A DNA stretch of 33,001 bases from DATIJJ01 sp035478255 (GTDB taxonomy: Bacteria; Pseudomonadota; Gammaproteobacteria; DSM-16500), in contig DATIJV010000096.1 in NCBI GenBank assembly GCA_035478255.1, forward strand, positions 1 through 33,001, given 5' to 3'. Positions 15,808 through 23,601 of this stretch are shown here, piece by piece (position 1 is the stretch's first letter; every line of letters starts with the position of its first letter). The notes under the pieces are model-generated. The model had not been told where the DNA came from. It ran no database searches and was given only the letters and a program-made list of their open reading frames with translations. A program made the translations under genes and the position numbers.

Positions 15808-16773
15808 TCATCTCAATAAATTCTTCCGTGGATCAAAAGGCATTTCTTGCGCCATTTTTTCATATAAAGCACGCGCTGCATCATTATGGGCCGGCGGTGT
15901 CACAATCTGTAATAAGGCATACTGATCACCCGCTGCTGGATTGCCCGGCAATCCCCGGCCTTTCAAACGTAATTTTTGTCCTGCCTGTGCGCCGGCTGCT
16001 ACTTTCATTTCGACCGGCCCGCCAAGCGTTGGTACTGTAACTTTTGCACCTAATGCTGCTTCCCATGGCGTAACTGGCAAGGTCAAATAAATATCCCGGC
16101 CTTGCAGAGAAAAAACAGGATGAGGGTTGATATCAATTTCCAGATATAAATCACCCGCAGGCCCTTTGCCAATTCCGGGTGAACCTTGATGAGGAAGACG
16201 CAATTGCTGTCCTGAGATAATTCCTTTGGGAATGGTAATTTTAAGCGTACGGGTTTTCATGTGCATTTGACCATGCGCATCCACTTCAGGCATTTGTAAA
16301 TGAATGGTTTTTGCACCCCCTCGAAACGCTTCTTCCAGACTAATATTAATTTTTGCGCGCTCATCGTTTCCGCGCTGGTTAAATTCTCTTTGCTTCGCAT
16401 GGCGAAATCCGCCTTGCCGTGCGCGTCCGCCGCCAAAAATTGAAGCAAAAAAATCACTGAAATCAGCAGCTCCAGGGCCCACATCTTCAAATCCACCGCT
16501 ATGAAATCCGCTAAAACCTTGCCAATTCGGCGGCGGCCGAAACTCTTGCCCACCTTGCCAATTACTGCCAAGCTGATCGTAAGCAGTACGTTTTTCTGGA
16601 TCTTTTAAAACTTCATAAGCTTCCTGGACTAATTTGAATTGTTCTTCAGCATTGGTTTCTTTGCTGACATCAGGATGGTATTTGCGCGCAAGTTTGCGAT
16701 AAGCTTTTTTTATCTCATCTTCTTTTGCGTCGCGCGCAACACCCAGAATTTTGTAATAGTCTTTATATTCCAT
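15808..16773 (-). CDS. cbpA: DnaJ-family co-chaperone CbpA
   Basis: Hsp40 of 321 residues that stimulates DnaK; the E. coli homologue also binds curved DNA. The J-domain (residues 1-70, MEYKDYYKILGV) contains the HPD motif. A Gly/Phe-rich stretch follows (about 70-130), then two beta-sandwich substrate-binding domains. The Cys-rich zinc finger of DnaJ itself is absent, which together with the adjacent cbpM supports CbpA. It starts six bases after the uspA stop, within the clpB-uspA-cbpA-cbpM operon. Confidence 0.94.
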   Translation of the reverse strand: MEYKDYYKILGVARDAKEDEIKKAYRKLARKYHPDVSKETNAEEQFKLVQEAYEVLKDPEKRTAYDQLGSNWQGGQEFRPPPNWQGFSGFHSGGFEDVGPGAADFSDFFASIFGGGRARQGGFRHAKQREFNQRGNDERAKINISLEEAFRGGAKTIHLQMPEVDAHGQMHMKTRTLKITIPKGIISGQQLRLPHQGSPGIGKGPAGDLYLEIDINPHPVFSLQGRDIYLTLPVTPWEAALGAKVTVPTLGGPVEMKVAAGAQAGQKLRLKGRGLPGNPAAGDQYALLQIVTPPAHNDAARALYEKMAQEMPFDPRKNLLR

Positions 16774-16779
16774 GAGTGA

Positions 16780-17208
16780 TTATTCTTCTTCTGGCAACCT
16801 CACTGTCAGCACATCGCATTTTGCGCCATGCAAAATAGCGTTTGCGGTTGAACCCAGAAGCAAAGATAATCCATGACGTCCATGACTACCGCAGACAATA
16901 AGGTCCGCGCCAATGTTTTGCGCCACTTCAAGAATTTTGGATTTCGTCGGGCCCACTTCGACCCACTGGTCTTTTGCATTCACTGACAATTGTTCTGCCA
17001 ATTTAGCCAGCGCAGTTTTGGATTCTTCGATTAATTGTCCTTCGATGTCTTCGATGCCAAGATAAGCATAACTGTATCCAGGCAAAGGCTCGACAACATG
17101 AATGATGCTAAGCTGTGCGCCTGTATACCCGCGCATTCCGCGGACTTTCATAATAATATAATCGGTATCATCTGTAAGATCTGTTGCAAATAAGATATGT
17201 TTGTACAT
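16780..17208 (-). CDS. Universal stress protein, UspA family
   Basis: A 142-residue single Usp domain of the Rossmann-like fold. It opens with YKHILFATDLTDDTDYI and ends with the nucleotide-binding pattern GSHGRHGLSLLLGSTANAIL (G-x2-G-x9-G-S), so it is probably of the ATP-binding type. Its exact role is unknown. It sits between clpB (39 bases upstream) and cbpA (6 bases downstream), which suggests heat-stress co-expression. Confidence 0.93.
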   Translation of the reverse strand: MYKHILFATDLTDDTDYIIMKVRGMRGYTGAQLSIIHVVEPLPGYSYAYLGIEDIEGQLIEESKTALAKLAEQLSVNAKDQWVEVGPTKSKILEVAQNIGADLIVCGSHGRHGLSLLLGSTANAILHGAKCDVLTVRLPEEE

Positions 17209-17247
17209 AACACTTATCCTTGTATTGTCTGAAATATTTTTAGAGGT

Positions 17248-19836
17248 TTATACCACTGCCGCAACTTTTGAAAATAGCAACTTACCTTTTTCAAAACTAA
17301 TGTGAATCGCATCCCCCGGCAAAAATTTTCCTGATAAAATATCTTGAGCCAGAGGATTTTCAACATGCTGCTGAATCGCACGTTTTAATGGTCTAGCTCC
17401 ATATACAGGATCATAACCGGTTGAAGCCAAATAATCCAATGCTTCCTGAGACACCTCCAAACCAAAATCTTTTTCTGACAGACGCGACCGTAATCGATGT
17501 AATTGAATTTCTGAGATTTCTTTAATTTGTTCGCGATCCAGCGGATGAAAAACAACCGTCTCATCAATTCGATTCATGAATTCTGGACGAAAATGCTGTC
17601 CGACAATTCCAAGGACCGCTTTTTTCATTTCAAAATAATCACCGTGACGCGAAATGTCCTGAATAAGTTCTGAGCCTAAATTCGATGTCATGACAATGAT
17701 AGTGTTACGAAAATCCACAGTGCGTCCATGACTATCAGTTAAACGTCCATCATCTAACACTTGCAATAAAATATTAAACACATCGTGATGTGCTTTTTCC
17801 ATTTCATCGAGCAAAATAACAGAATAAGGTTTGCGTCGAACCAGTTCAGTTAAATAACCGCCCTCTTCATAACCGATATATCCTGGCGGCGCACCAACCA
17901 AACGTGCAACAGAATGTTTTTCCATAAATTCAGACATATCAATGCGAATCACAGCTTCTTCTGTATCAAATAAAAACTGCGCGAGCGCTTTGCAGAGCTC
18001 TGTTTTTCCAACGCCGGTCGGGCCTAAAAATAAAAACGAACCGATGGGCCGATTGGGATCAGCCAAACCTGCACGTGAGCGGCGAATGGCATTACATACA
18101 GCAGAAACAGCTTGGCTCTGGCCGATAATACGTTTGTGCAGCGCACTTTCCATATGCAATAATTTTTCTTTTTCACTTTCCAGCATTTTTGAAACAGGAA
18201 TGTGTGTCCATTTTGAAACGACTTCAGCAATTTCTTCTTCCGTGACTTTACTGCGTAACAATTGCGTCTGCTGTTTTTCTGCGAGGGCCGCCTGTTCCAA
18301 TTTTTTTTCTAATTCAGGAATCCGGCCGTACTGCAATTCTGCCATGCGGGTTAAATCTCCTGCACGACGAGCAGTATCTAATTCGATACGCGTGCGTTCC
18401 AATTCACTTTTAATAGTTTGTGCACCTTGCAATGCAGATTTTTCTGTTTGCCAGACGTGATCTAATTTCTCTGCTTCATTTTCTAATTTTTTTAATTCTT
18501 GCTCGAGACGTTCGAGACGTTTTTTTGAAGCTTCGTCGGATTCTTTTTTGAGAGCTTCACGTTCAATTTTAAGCTGAACAATTTTTCTGTCGAGATGTTC
18601 CAGCTCTTCGGGTTTGGAATCAATTTCCATACGGATATGACTGGCTGCTTCATCAATCAAATCGATTGCTTTGTCGGGTAATTGCCGATCAGAAATATAA
18701 CGATGCGATAAAGTGGCAGCCGCAACAATCGCTGAATCAGTTATTTCTACTCCATGGTGTAATTCATATCGTTCTTTTAAACCGCGCAGAATAGCAATCG
18801 TGTCAGGGACAGAAGGTTCTTCTACTAAAATACGCTGGAAACGTCGTTCCAATGCAGCATCTTTTTCAATATATTTTCGATATTCATCGAGAGTCGTTGC
18901 GCCCACACAGTGCAATTCGCCGCGCGCGAGGGCGGGTTTTAACATATTCCCTGCATCCATGGCACCTTCTGCTTTACCTGCACCAACCATAGTGTGTATT
19001 TCGTCGATAAATAAAATAATTTGTCCTTCCTGCTTGGCAAGATCATTTAGCACGGCTTTTAAACGTTCTTCAAATTCGCCGCGAAATTTTGCGCCCGCAA
19101 TCAATGCGCCTAAATCAAGTGCGAGCAAGCGTTTATCTCTCAATCCTTCAGGAACTTCGCCGTTAATGATACGTTGTGCTAATCCTTCGACAATAGCTGT
19201 TTTACCGACACCCGGTTCGCCAATTAATACAGGATTATTTTTAGTACGACGCAAGAGCACCTGGATGGTACGGCGAATTTCCATATCACGTCCGATCACA
19301 GGATCGAGTTTTCCCTGTTCAGCACGCGCTGTTAAATCAATCGTGTATTTTTCCAGTGCGCGGCGCTGATCTTCAGCATTCGGGTCTTGCACGGTTTGTC
19401 CTCCGCGTTCTTCTTCAATTGCTTTTTCAACTGTCTGTTTGGTGACACCGATTTTTCGTAACAAATCACCGAATGTACCGGAATCTTCTACTGCCGCGAG
19501 CAAAAACAATTCGCTGGAAATGTATTGATCTTTGCGTTTTTGTGCCAATTTATCAGTGAGATTTAACAAACGATTCAATTCATTTGAGATGTGAATTTCA
19601 CCGCCCGTCCCTTCGACTTCGGGTAACCGATTAATTGCCGCATCTAATTGTGATCGTAAAGTTGCAAGATTCACATTCGCTTTTGCTAAAATAGAACGAA
19701 TGCTTCCGCCTTCCTGATCCAATAAAGCTTTCATGACATGGGCCGGTTCGATGAAAGCATTATCATGACCGAGTGCCAGTGATTGCGCATCTGACAATGC
19801 AGCCTGAAATTTACTGGTTAATTTATCCATTCGCAT
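17248..19836 (-). CDS. clpB: ATP-dependent disaggregase ClpB
   Basis: Hexameric AAA+ chaperone that rescues aggregated proteins with DnaK. The 862-residue chain starts MRMDKLTSKFQ like other ClpB proteins. It has the N-terminal Clp repeat domain (about 1-145), NBD1 with Walker A GEPGVGKTA and Walker B ILFIDEIH, the coiled-coil middle domain (about 410-530), and NBD2 with GPTGVGKTEL and VILLDEMEKAH. The C-terminal small domain is complete. GGAG precedes the start. It heads a four-gene stress operon. Confidence 0.98.
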   Translation of the reverse strand: MRMDKLTSKFQAALSDAQSLALGHDNAFIEPAHVMKALLDQEGGSIRSILAKANVNLATLRSQLDAAINRLPEVEGTGGEIHISNELNRLLNLTDKLAQKRKDQYISSELFLLAAVEDSGTFGDLLRKIGVTKQTVEKAIEEERGGQTVQDPNAEDQRRALEKYTIDLTARAEQGKLDPVIGRDMEIRRTIQVLLRRTKNNPVLIGEPGVGKTAIVEGLAQRIINGEVPEGLRDKRLLALDLGALIAGAKFRGEFEERLKAVLNDLAKQEGQIILFIDEIHTMVGAGKAEGAMDAGNMLKPALARGELHCVGATTLDEYRKYIEKDAALERRFQRILVEEPSVPDTIAILRGLKERYELHHGVEITDSAIVAAATLSHRYISDRQLPDKAIDLIDEAASHIRMEIDSKPEELEHLDRKIVQLKIEREALKKESDEASKKRLERLEQELKKLENEAEKLDHVWQTEKSALQGAQTIKSELERTRIELDTARRAGDLTRMAELQYGRIPELEKKLEQAALAEKQQTQLLRSKVTEEEIAEVVSKWTHIPVSKMLESEKEKLLHMESALHKRIIGQSQAVSAVCNAIRRSRAGLADPNRPIGSFLFLGPTGVGKTELCKALAQFLFDTEEAVIRIDMSEFMEKHSVARLVGAPPGYIGYEEGGYLTELVRRKPYSVILLDEMEKAHHDVFNILLQVLDDGRLTDSHGRTVDFRNTIIVMTSNLGSELIQDISRHGDYFEMKKAVLGIVGQHFRPEFMNRIDETVVFHPLDREQIKEISEIQLHRLRSRLSEKDFGLEVSQEALDYLASTGYDPVYGARPLKRAIQQHVENPLAQDILSGKFLPGDAIHISFEKGKLLFSKVAAVV

Positions 19837-19868
19837 GAGTCCACTCCAACAACGATTATTACCTCATA

Positions 19869-19896
19869 ACATAAGGACAATTACTGCTCTTTCAAG
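19869..19896 (-). promoter_or_regulatory. Sigma-32-like heat-shock promoter of clpB
   Basis: On the minus strand the sequence reads CTTGAAA (19890-19896), a 13-bp spacer, then CCTTATGT (19869-19876). This is close to the sigma-32 consensus CTTGAAA-N13/14-CCCCATNT in both sequence and spacing. It lies about 33 bases before the clpB start codon. Confidence 0.7.
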
Positions 19897-19907
19897 GATA
19901 ACATAAC

Positions 19908-19935
19908 TTGACTATTTCGTCTTTATTACTATAGT
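19908..19935 (+). promoter_or_regulatory. Sigma-70-type promoter of the small exported protein
   Basis: TTGACT (19908-19913), a 16-bp spacer and TATAGT (19930-19935). It is divergent from the clpB promoter, with only 11 bases between the two -35 elements. Confidence 0.6.
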
Positions 19936-19971
19936 TATTATAGTACCAACCAACAAAAGGACTGAACAAAT

Positions 19972-20370
19972 ATGAAGAATGTATTAACTCTTTCCACAGC
20001 ATTGTTATTTGCATTCACTACTTCTACTTTTGCTGCAGATCTTTCCGGGGTCTATGATTGCAAAGGTCACGCCCCTTCAGAAAAGGAATATACAGATGGA
20101 GTACTGACAGTTTCTAAGTCTGGAAAGCTTTATGATTTTTCTTGGCAGTTTGCAAAAGAAAACTCTCACACCAAAGGAAAAGGTGTTTTCAATGAAGAAG
20201 ATGACAATACAGTTGCGGTATTATTCACCATTGAAAAACCAACCCCAAAAGAAACTGGTGTTATTATTTATAAAACAACAGATGATGGCATCAAAGGTAC
20301 TGCAATTATTGACGGTAAAACTACTTTAGGCGGTGAAATTTGTACTAAAAGAAAAGTAAGCATTCGGTGA
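19972..20370 (+). CDS. Small exported protein of unknown function
   Basis: A 132-residue protein with a clear signal peptide (MKNVLTLSTALLFAFTTSTFA, cleavage near FA-AD). The mature part of about 110 residues contains two Cys (in YDCKGH and GEICTK) that could form a disulfide, and alternating polar/hydrophobic stretches suggesting a small beta-sheet or lipocalin-like fold. I do not recognise the family. AAGGA lies ten bases before the start. It is monocistronic and divergent from clpB. A broken antitoxin gene abuts its 3' end on the other strand. Confidence 0.8.
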   Translation: MKNVLTLSTALLFAFTTSTFAADLSGVYDCKGHAPSEKEYTDGVLTVSKSGKLYDFSWQFAKENSHTKGKGVFNEEDDNTVAVLFTIEKPTPKETGVIIYKTTDDGIKGTAIIDGKTTLGGEICTKRKVSIR

Positions 20371-20387
20371 AGGCATATAATTTCAAT

Positions 20388-20498
20388 AGGCAGACATACA
20401 GCATCAAATTCACGCATGGTTTGTGCATCCATCACACCGGATTCATAAAATCCTTTAGCTGTCTCATGAATTGCTTCTTTTAAGGTTTTACCTTTCAT
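20388..20498 (-). pseudogene. HigA-like antitoxin, 3'-truncated remnant
   Basis: The first 37 codons (MKGKTLKEAIHETAKGFY, then VMDAQTMREFDAVCLP) look like the N-terminus of HigA-family Xre antitoxins. The helix-turn-helix domain that should follow is missing. The frame instead runs into the antisense of the exported-protein gene at about 20387, which marks a deletion or insertion junction. Its start overlaps the toxin remnant by 11 bases, as in intact RelE/HigA pairs. Confidence 0.65.
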
Positions 20499-20700
20499 AT
20501 TTTACCTCATACAACTTTTGATCATTTACTAATTTGTCGATTTCTACATTTGAATATTTTAGCAATTCTTTCGCAAACATCTTGGCAACATTCAAATCAT
20601 CATCGTTAATTGTTTCTTTTTCATTCTTAGCAAATCCAAATATAAAAAACGCTCTTTCCGTAGCTTGATAAGCAAGATACTCTCCTGCTCTGTGTTTATA
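20488..20700 (-). pseudogene. RelE/HigB-type toxin, 5'-truncated remnant
   Basis: An open stretch of about 70 codons with no start codon, entered directly after an in-frame stop. It contains ERAFFIFGFAKNEKETINDD and MFAKELLKYSNVEID. This is the characteristic C-terminal half of RelE-family toxins paired with HigA-like antitoxins (RAFFVYGFAKNER...NI-type segment). The N-terminal half, with most of the RNase fold, is absent. The pair cannot be functional. Confidence 0.65.
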
Positions 20701-20773
20701 ATATTAACTATAAATCTAGTTTAACTAGATTTAAGATAATAAAACAAAACTATATATGGTCTCATTTTAAGTA

Positions 20774-20857
20774 ATTGATTAAAATAACTTATTTTATCGA
20801 CAGGCGACTGTTACAATCGTCTAAAAAGCATCACGAAGCATAACAAAGCAGCACTCA
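20774..20857. repeat. Palindrome plus three 10-bp direct repeats, copy 1
   Basis: A near-perfect 21-bp palindrome (20802-20822, arms AGGCGACTGT and ACAATCGTCT) is followed six bases later by three 10-bp units in exact phase: GCATCACGAA, GCATAACAAA, GCAGCACTCA (20828-20857). AT-rich sequence with ATTGATTAA precedes it. The whole block is homologous to 23431-23513. It may be a regulator- or recombinase-binding site. The function is unknown. Confidence 0.7.
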
Positions 20858-20902
20858 TCCCCACACACGGTTTTTTGTTGAACATGTTAAAGAGTTATAT
20901 TT

Positions 20903-20973
20903 AAAATGACTATTTGTGACGATAACAACAATCTGTTATACTAAATGAAAATGACTATTTATGGCGTTAATAA
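20903..20973 (+). promoter_or_regulatory. Promoter and direct-repeat operator of the abiE-kinase operon
   Basis: TTGTGA (20914-20919), 17 bp, TATACT (20937-20942) form a sigma-70-type promoter. Two imperfect 26-bp direct repeats beginning AAAATGACTATTT lie at 20903-20928 and 20948-20973, the first covering the -35 box and the second the transcription start region. AbiEi antitoxins are known to repress their own promoter, so this is the likely operator. Confidence 0.65.
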
Positions 20974-20988
20974 TATTGGGAGAATTCC

Positions 20989-21438
20989 ATGCGCCCAAAT
21001 CATTACAACAATCATTATCGCGATTCATTAAGGCGGAAAATTAACCGCTTTGCCAGACAAGTATTTTCTCGCAATGATTTATCTCGTGATCATTCTAATC
21101 GCGAACAACTTCGTCTCAATCGAGCTTTAAGTGCTTTTGTAGAAGAAGGTTTCATCATAAAAATTAGTCATGGTCTTTATGCAAAAGCCGAATTAATGAC
21201 ATTTCCTAATGGCAAAACAAAACCAGTCTTACAAGCATCATTTGAAGATGTTGCAATTGAAGCGCTCAACAAACTGGCTATCAAGTGGGAATATGGCCGC
21301 GCCATTCAAGAATACAATGCCGGTAAAACTACTCAAGTTCCAACCACTCTCACCGTTCGATTGAAAAGCCGCTTCCGTGGCACCATTAGTGCTGAAGGCC
21401 GTTCTATTTTATTTGAGGACAACACGAATGCTCGGTGA
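20989..21438 (+). CDS. AbiEi-like antitoxin/repressor (DUF6088 type)
   Basis: A 149-residue basic protein with an N-terminal winged-helix region (about 1-65, with ...LRLNRALSAFVEEGFIIKISHGLYAK) and a short beta-rich C-terminal part with VPTTLTVRLKSRFRGTIS. This is the pattern of type IV toxin-antitoxin AbiEi proteins of the short DUF6088 kind. By family knowledge it represses its own operon and counteracts the AbiEii toxin. GGGAGA lies upstream of the start. Its stop lies inside the next gene (11-bp overlap), so the two are translationally coupled. The family call is by pattern and context. Confidence 0.82.
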   Translation: MRPNHYNNHYRDSLRRKINRFARQVFSRNDLSRDHSNREQLRLNRALSAFVEEGFIIKISHGLYAKAELMTFPNGKTKPVLQASFEDVAIEALNKLAIKWEYGRAIQEYNAGKTTQVPTTLTVRLKSRFRGTISAEGRSILFEDNTNAR

Positions 21439-22387
21439 GTTACTGGATATCCAAGTTAAAAAAACCGCGAAAATGTTAAGAATCCCAGCCGATTTTATTA
21501 TAAAAGATTATTATGTAACACTCGCTATACAGATATTAAGCTCTGTAAAAGATCCCTACTTTGATCTCATTTTCCAAGGAGGCACCAGTCTTTCGAAAGG
21601 CCATCAAGTAATTAACCGTCTATCAGAAGATATCGATTTTCGGATTGTCTTGAAACCAGATGCAACTCATTTAGGTAAAGAAGTTCGTAGAAAACGTCTG
21701 CGTGATTTCCGGTACACCCTCGTAGACACATTAAAAAATACAGGTTTTTCCATTGCAAAGGAACAGATTAAAGTATTTTATGAAGGTCGATTTATGAGCA
21801 TTCGAGCAAGTTACGAAGGCTCAGCTCGCATCACTTATCTTAAACCACATATTGCGATTGACTGTTTTGTTGGCGAATTGCTACTTGCACCTCAAACTGC
21901 TGCAATAACCTCATTAATTAAAACAACATTAGGTCAAGAATGCGCCCATCATTCAGTTCATACACCCTGCCTTTCTCTTGATGAAACAGCAGCAGAAAAA
22001 TGGGTGGCCCTGACTCGTCGCATCGCAAATCGCCAAGAAAAAGAACGCGACACTGATAAGCACTTAGTACGTCACATCTATGACCTACATCAACTACAAT
22101 CAAAAAGTTTGCTCAGCGGGAAATATAAAAGTCTTATTAATGACATCATTGAAAAAGATATCGCCATTTTTAAAAAAAATGATACTGCTTATAACAAAAA
22201 TCCTATACGAGCTTCAAAAGATGCGCTTGAAACATTATCCGGCGACTCACAATGGCTACAACATTGGGACAATTTTTGCGAGCAAATGGTTTATGAAAAC
22301 AATAAACCTAAATTTTTTGAAGCCACAAACACATTGCAATTAATGAGCGAAGAAATTTTTTATGACAGAACAGATGAATCAATCTGA
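21428..22387 (+). CDS. AbiEii-type nucleotidyltransferase toxin
   Basis: Member of the AbiEii/AbiGii/MenT nucleotidyltransferase-like toxin family; characterised relatives add nucleotides to tRNA acceptor ends. The start at 21428 (MLGELLDIQV) is preferred: GAGGAC precedes it and the upstream extension lies inside abiEi. Among the 319 residues, the polymerase-beta-like core is FQGGTSLSKGH (about 49-59) followed by the metal-binding EDIDFR (Asp68, Asp70). A later EKWVALTRR and HIYDLHQL match the conserved K/D motifs. All key residues are present, so it is probably active. It overlaps the following kinase gene by 26 bp, which is not part of the classic two-gene abiE layout. Confidence 0.88.
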   Translation: MLGELLDIQVKKTAKMLRIPADFIIKDYYVTLAIQILSSVKDPYFDLIFQGGTSLSKGHQVINRLSEDIDFRIVLKPDATHLGKEVRRKRLRDFRYTLVDTLKNTGFSIAKEQIKVFYEGRFMSIRASYEGSARITYLKPHIAIDCFVGELLLAPQTAAITSLIKTTLGQECAHHSVHTPCLSLDETAAEKWVALTRRIANRQEKERDTDKHLVRHIYDLHQLQSKSLLSGKYKSLINDIIEKDIAIFKKNDTAYNKNPIRASKDALETLSGDSQWLQHWDNFCEQMVYENNKPKFFEATNTLQLMSEEIFYDRTDESI

Positions 22388-23354
22388 TCAAGCCCTAAAG
22401 TGGGCTATTCAATACTTAGCTTCTCACAACGATGAAATAAGTATTCATCATGAACACGTCGTGGAAACATCCTATTCTATTGTGTATAAAATAAAAATTG
22501 GCGCACAGATTGTTTACTTAAAACAAACGCCAGAAGCATTGTTTTCAGAACCCAAAATGCTTAATTTTCTTAAAGAACAGAGTGCTAGTAATGTTCCTGA
22601 ACTTTTAGCAGAAAACCCTGCACTACATTGCTTTTTGATGACCTCTTGTGGAGACAAATCTTTACGACATTTCTTCAAGAAAAAAATTAATTTCAACCAG
22701 CTGCAGAAAGGTATTGCAAATTTTACAAAAATCCAACGCTTATTAGAAAATAAAATCCCAGAGCTCCTTGCGTTTGATATGCCAGATTGGCGACTCGATA
22801 AATTTTCTTCATTGTATTATGCACTCATACAACAAGATAAATTTTTAACAAGTGACGGGTTAACCACACAAGAAATAAATCACTTACATCAATTACATCC
22901 AGTATGCATACATTTGTGCGAGAGATTATCTGAATATAAAATTCCTGAAACGCTCTCTCATTGTGATTTTCATGAAAACAACATGCTTATTGATCAAAAA
23001 ACAAAAGATATCAATATTATCGATTGGGGAGAAACGGTAATTGCGCATCCATTTTTTTCATTAAATGGTTGCTTGTGGAATATAACCTATTTCTATGCGA
23101 TAAAAGAAACTGATTCAATCTATGCACGCCTTCAATCAGCCTGCATCAAACCTTGGTTAAATTTATACAACGAGCCACGATTACTTAATATATTAAATAT
23201 CGCCAATAAATTGCAGGGTATTTATGCGGCCCTGGGTTATCAACGCATCTATATTGCAACTCAAAATCAAGGCAAAACAGTACAACAAGAGCACCCTGGT
23301 TCCATAGCGGGCTGCTTAAGAACCTTCATAAACTGCAATTTATCTCATACATAA
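22362..23354 (+). CDS. APH-fold phosphotransferase (kinase) linked to AbiE pair
   Basis: A 330-residue protein of the aminoglycoside/choline phosphotransferase (protein-kinase-like) fold. Visible kinase elements are the ATP-binding Lys54 in VYLKQ, Glu63 in FSEPK, the catalytic loop HCDFHENN (His200, Asp202, Asn207) and the metal-binding IIDWGE (Asp221). All are intact, so it should be active. Its substrate is unknown: a small molecule such as an aminoglycoside, a sugar or choline, or a protein. Its start lies inside the AbiEii gene, so the three genes form one operon. Kinases that silence nucleotidyltransferase toxins by phosphorylation are known in the MenAT/TakA group, although those belong to another fold family. 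Confidence 0.85.
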   Translation: MTEQMNQSDQALKWAIQYLASHNDEISIHHEHVVETSYSIVYKIKIGAQIVYLKQTPEALFSEPKMLNFLKEQSASNVPELLAENPALHCFLMTSCGDKSLRHFFKKKINFNQLQKGIANFTKIQRLLENKIPELLAFDMPDWRLDKFSSLYYALIQQDKFLTSDGLTTQEINHLHQLHPVCIHLCERLSEYKIPETLSHCDFHENNMLIDQKTKDINIIDWGETVIAHPFFSLNGCLWNITYFYAIKETDSIYARLQSACIKPWLNLYNEPRLLNILNIANKLQGIYAALGYQRIYIATQNQGKTVQQEHPGSIAGCLRTFINCNLSHT

Positions 23355-23369
23355 ATTGGGCTTATACAT

Positions 23370-23397
23370 TTCGAACGCAGGACCAACAGGTTAAAAG
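23370..23397. other. Partial tRNA-Lys copy, putative att core
   Basis: 28 bases identical to 29238-29265, i.e. the tRNA-Lys segment from T-loop to anticodon loop (starting TTCGAACGCAGG, ending GTTAAAAG), in the same orientation. Identity breaks cleanly at both edges. Site-specific integration of islands into tRNA genes leaves such direct repeats. It lies 15 bases after the kinase gene stop and would mark the left end of a 5.87-kb island. Confidence 0.7.
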
Positions 23398-23430
23398 TTA
23401 ATCGCCAAAATGTACAAGATTTATAACCGA

Positions 23431-23513
23431 TTGATTAATAAATATTATTCTCCTCACGGCGGCCGTTACAAACGCCTCAAAATGCATAACAGTGCACAAC
23501 AATGCATAACTCA
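23431..23513. repeat. Palindrome plus three 10-bp direct repeats, copy 2
   Basis: A 19-bp imperfect palindrome (GGCGGCCGTTACAAACGCC, 23458-23476), then GCATAACAGT, GCACAACAAT, GCATAACTCA in perfect 10-bp phase (23484-23513). ATTGATTAA precedes it as in copy 1. It starts 34 bases inside the putative att core. That position and form would suit arm-type integrase sites, but an operator role is also possible. Confidence 0.7.
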
Positions 23514-23549
23514 CTCCCGCAAAAATCCCGCAAGCTGCTTCTTTTAAAA

Positions 23550-23589
23550 TGAAGCTTTTTGAGCTACAATTGAAGCTTATTAGGCTTCA
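23550..23589 (+). promoter_or_regulatory. Tandem operator upstream of the wHTH-MNT gene
   Basis: Two related 19-bp inverted-repeat sites, TGAAGCTTTTTGAGCTACA (23550-23568) and TGAAGCTTATTAGGCTTCA (23571-23589), are offset by 21 bp, i.e. two helical turns. They end 12 bases before the start codon. The winged-helix domain of the encoded protein is the obvious candidate to bind here. Confidence 0.6.
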
Positions 23590-23601
23590 AATAGGTATTA
23601 C

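Noticed and set aside
15808..16773. True DnaJ rather than CbpA
   Set aside because: The zinc-binding CxxCxGxG repeats are absent and cbpM follows directly.
20828..23513. Phased 10-bp repeats as a CRISPR array or integron attC site
   Set aside because: Units are 10 bp with no spacers, so this is not CRISPR. GTTACAAACG-like bases recall attC or VCR sequence, but the paired R/L boxes and the typical fold are missing and there is no integrase.
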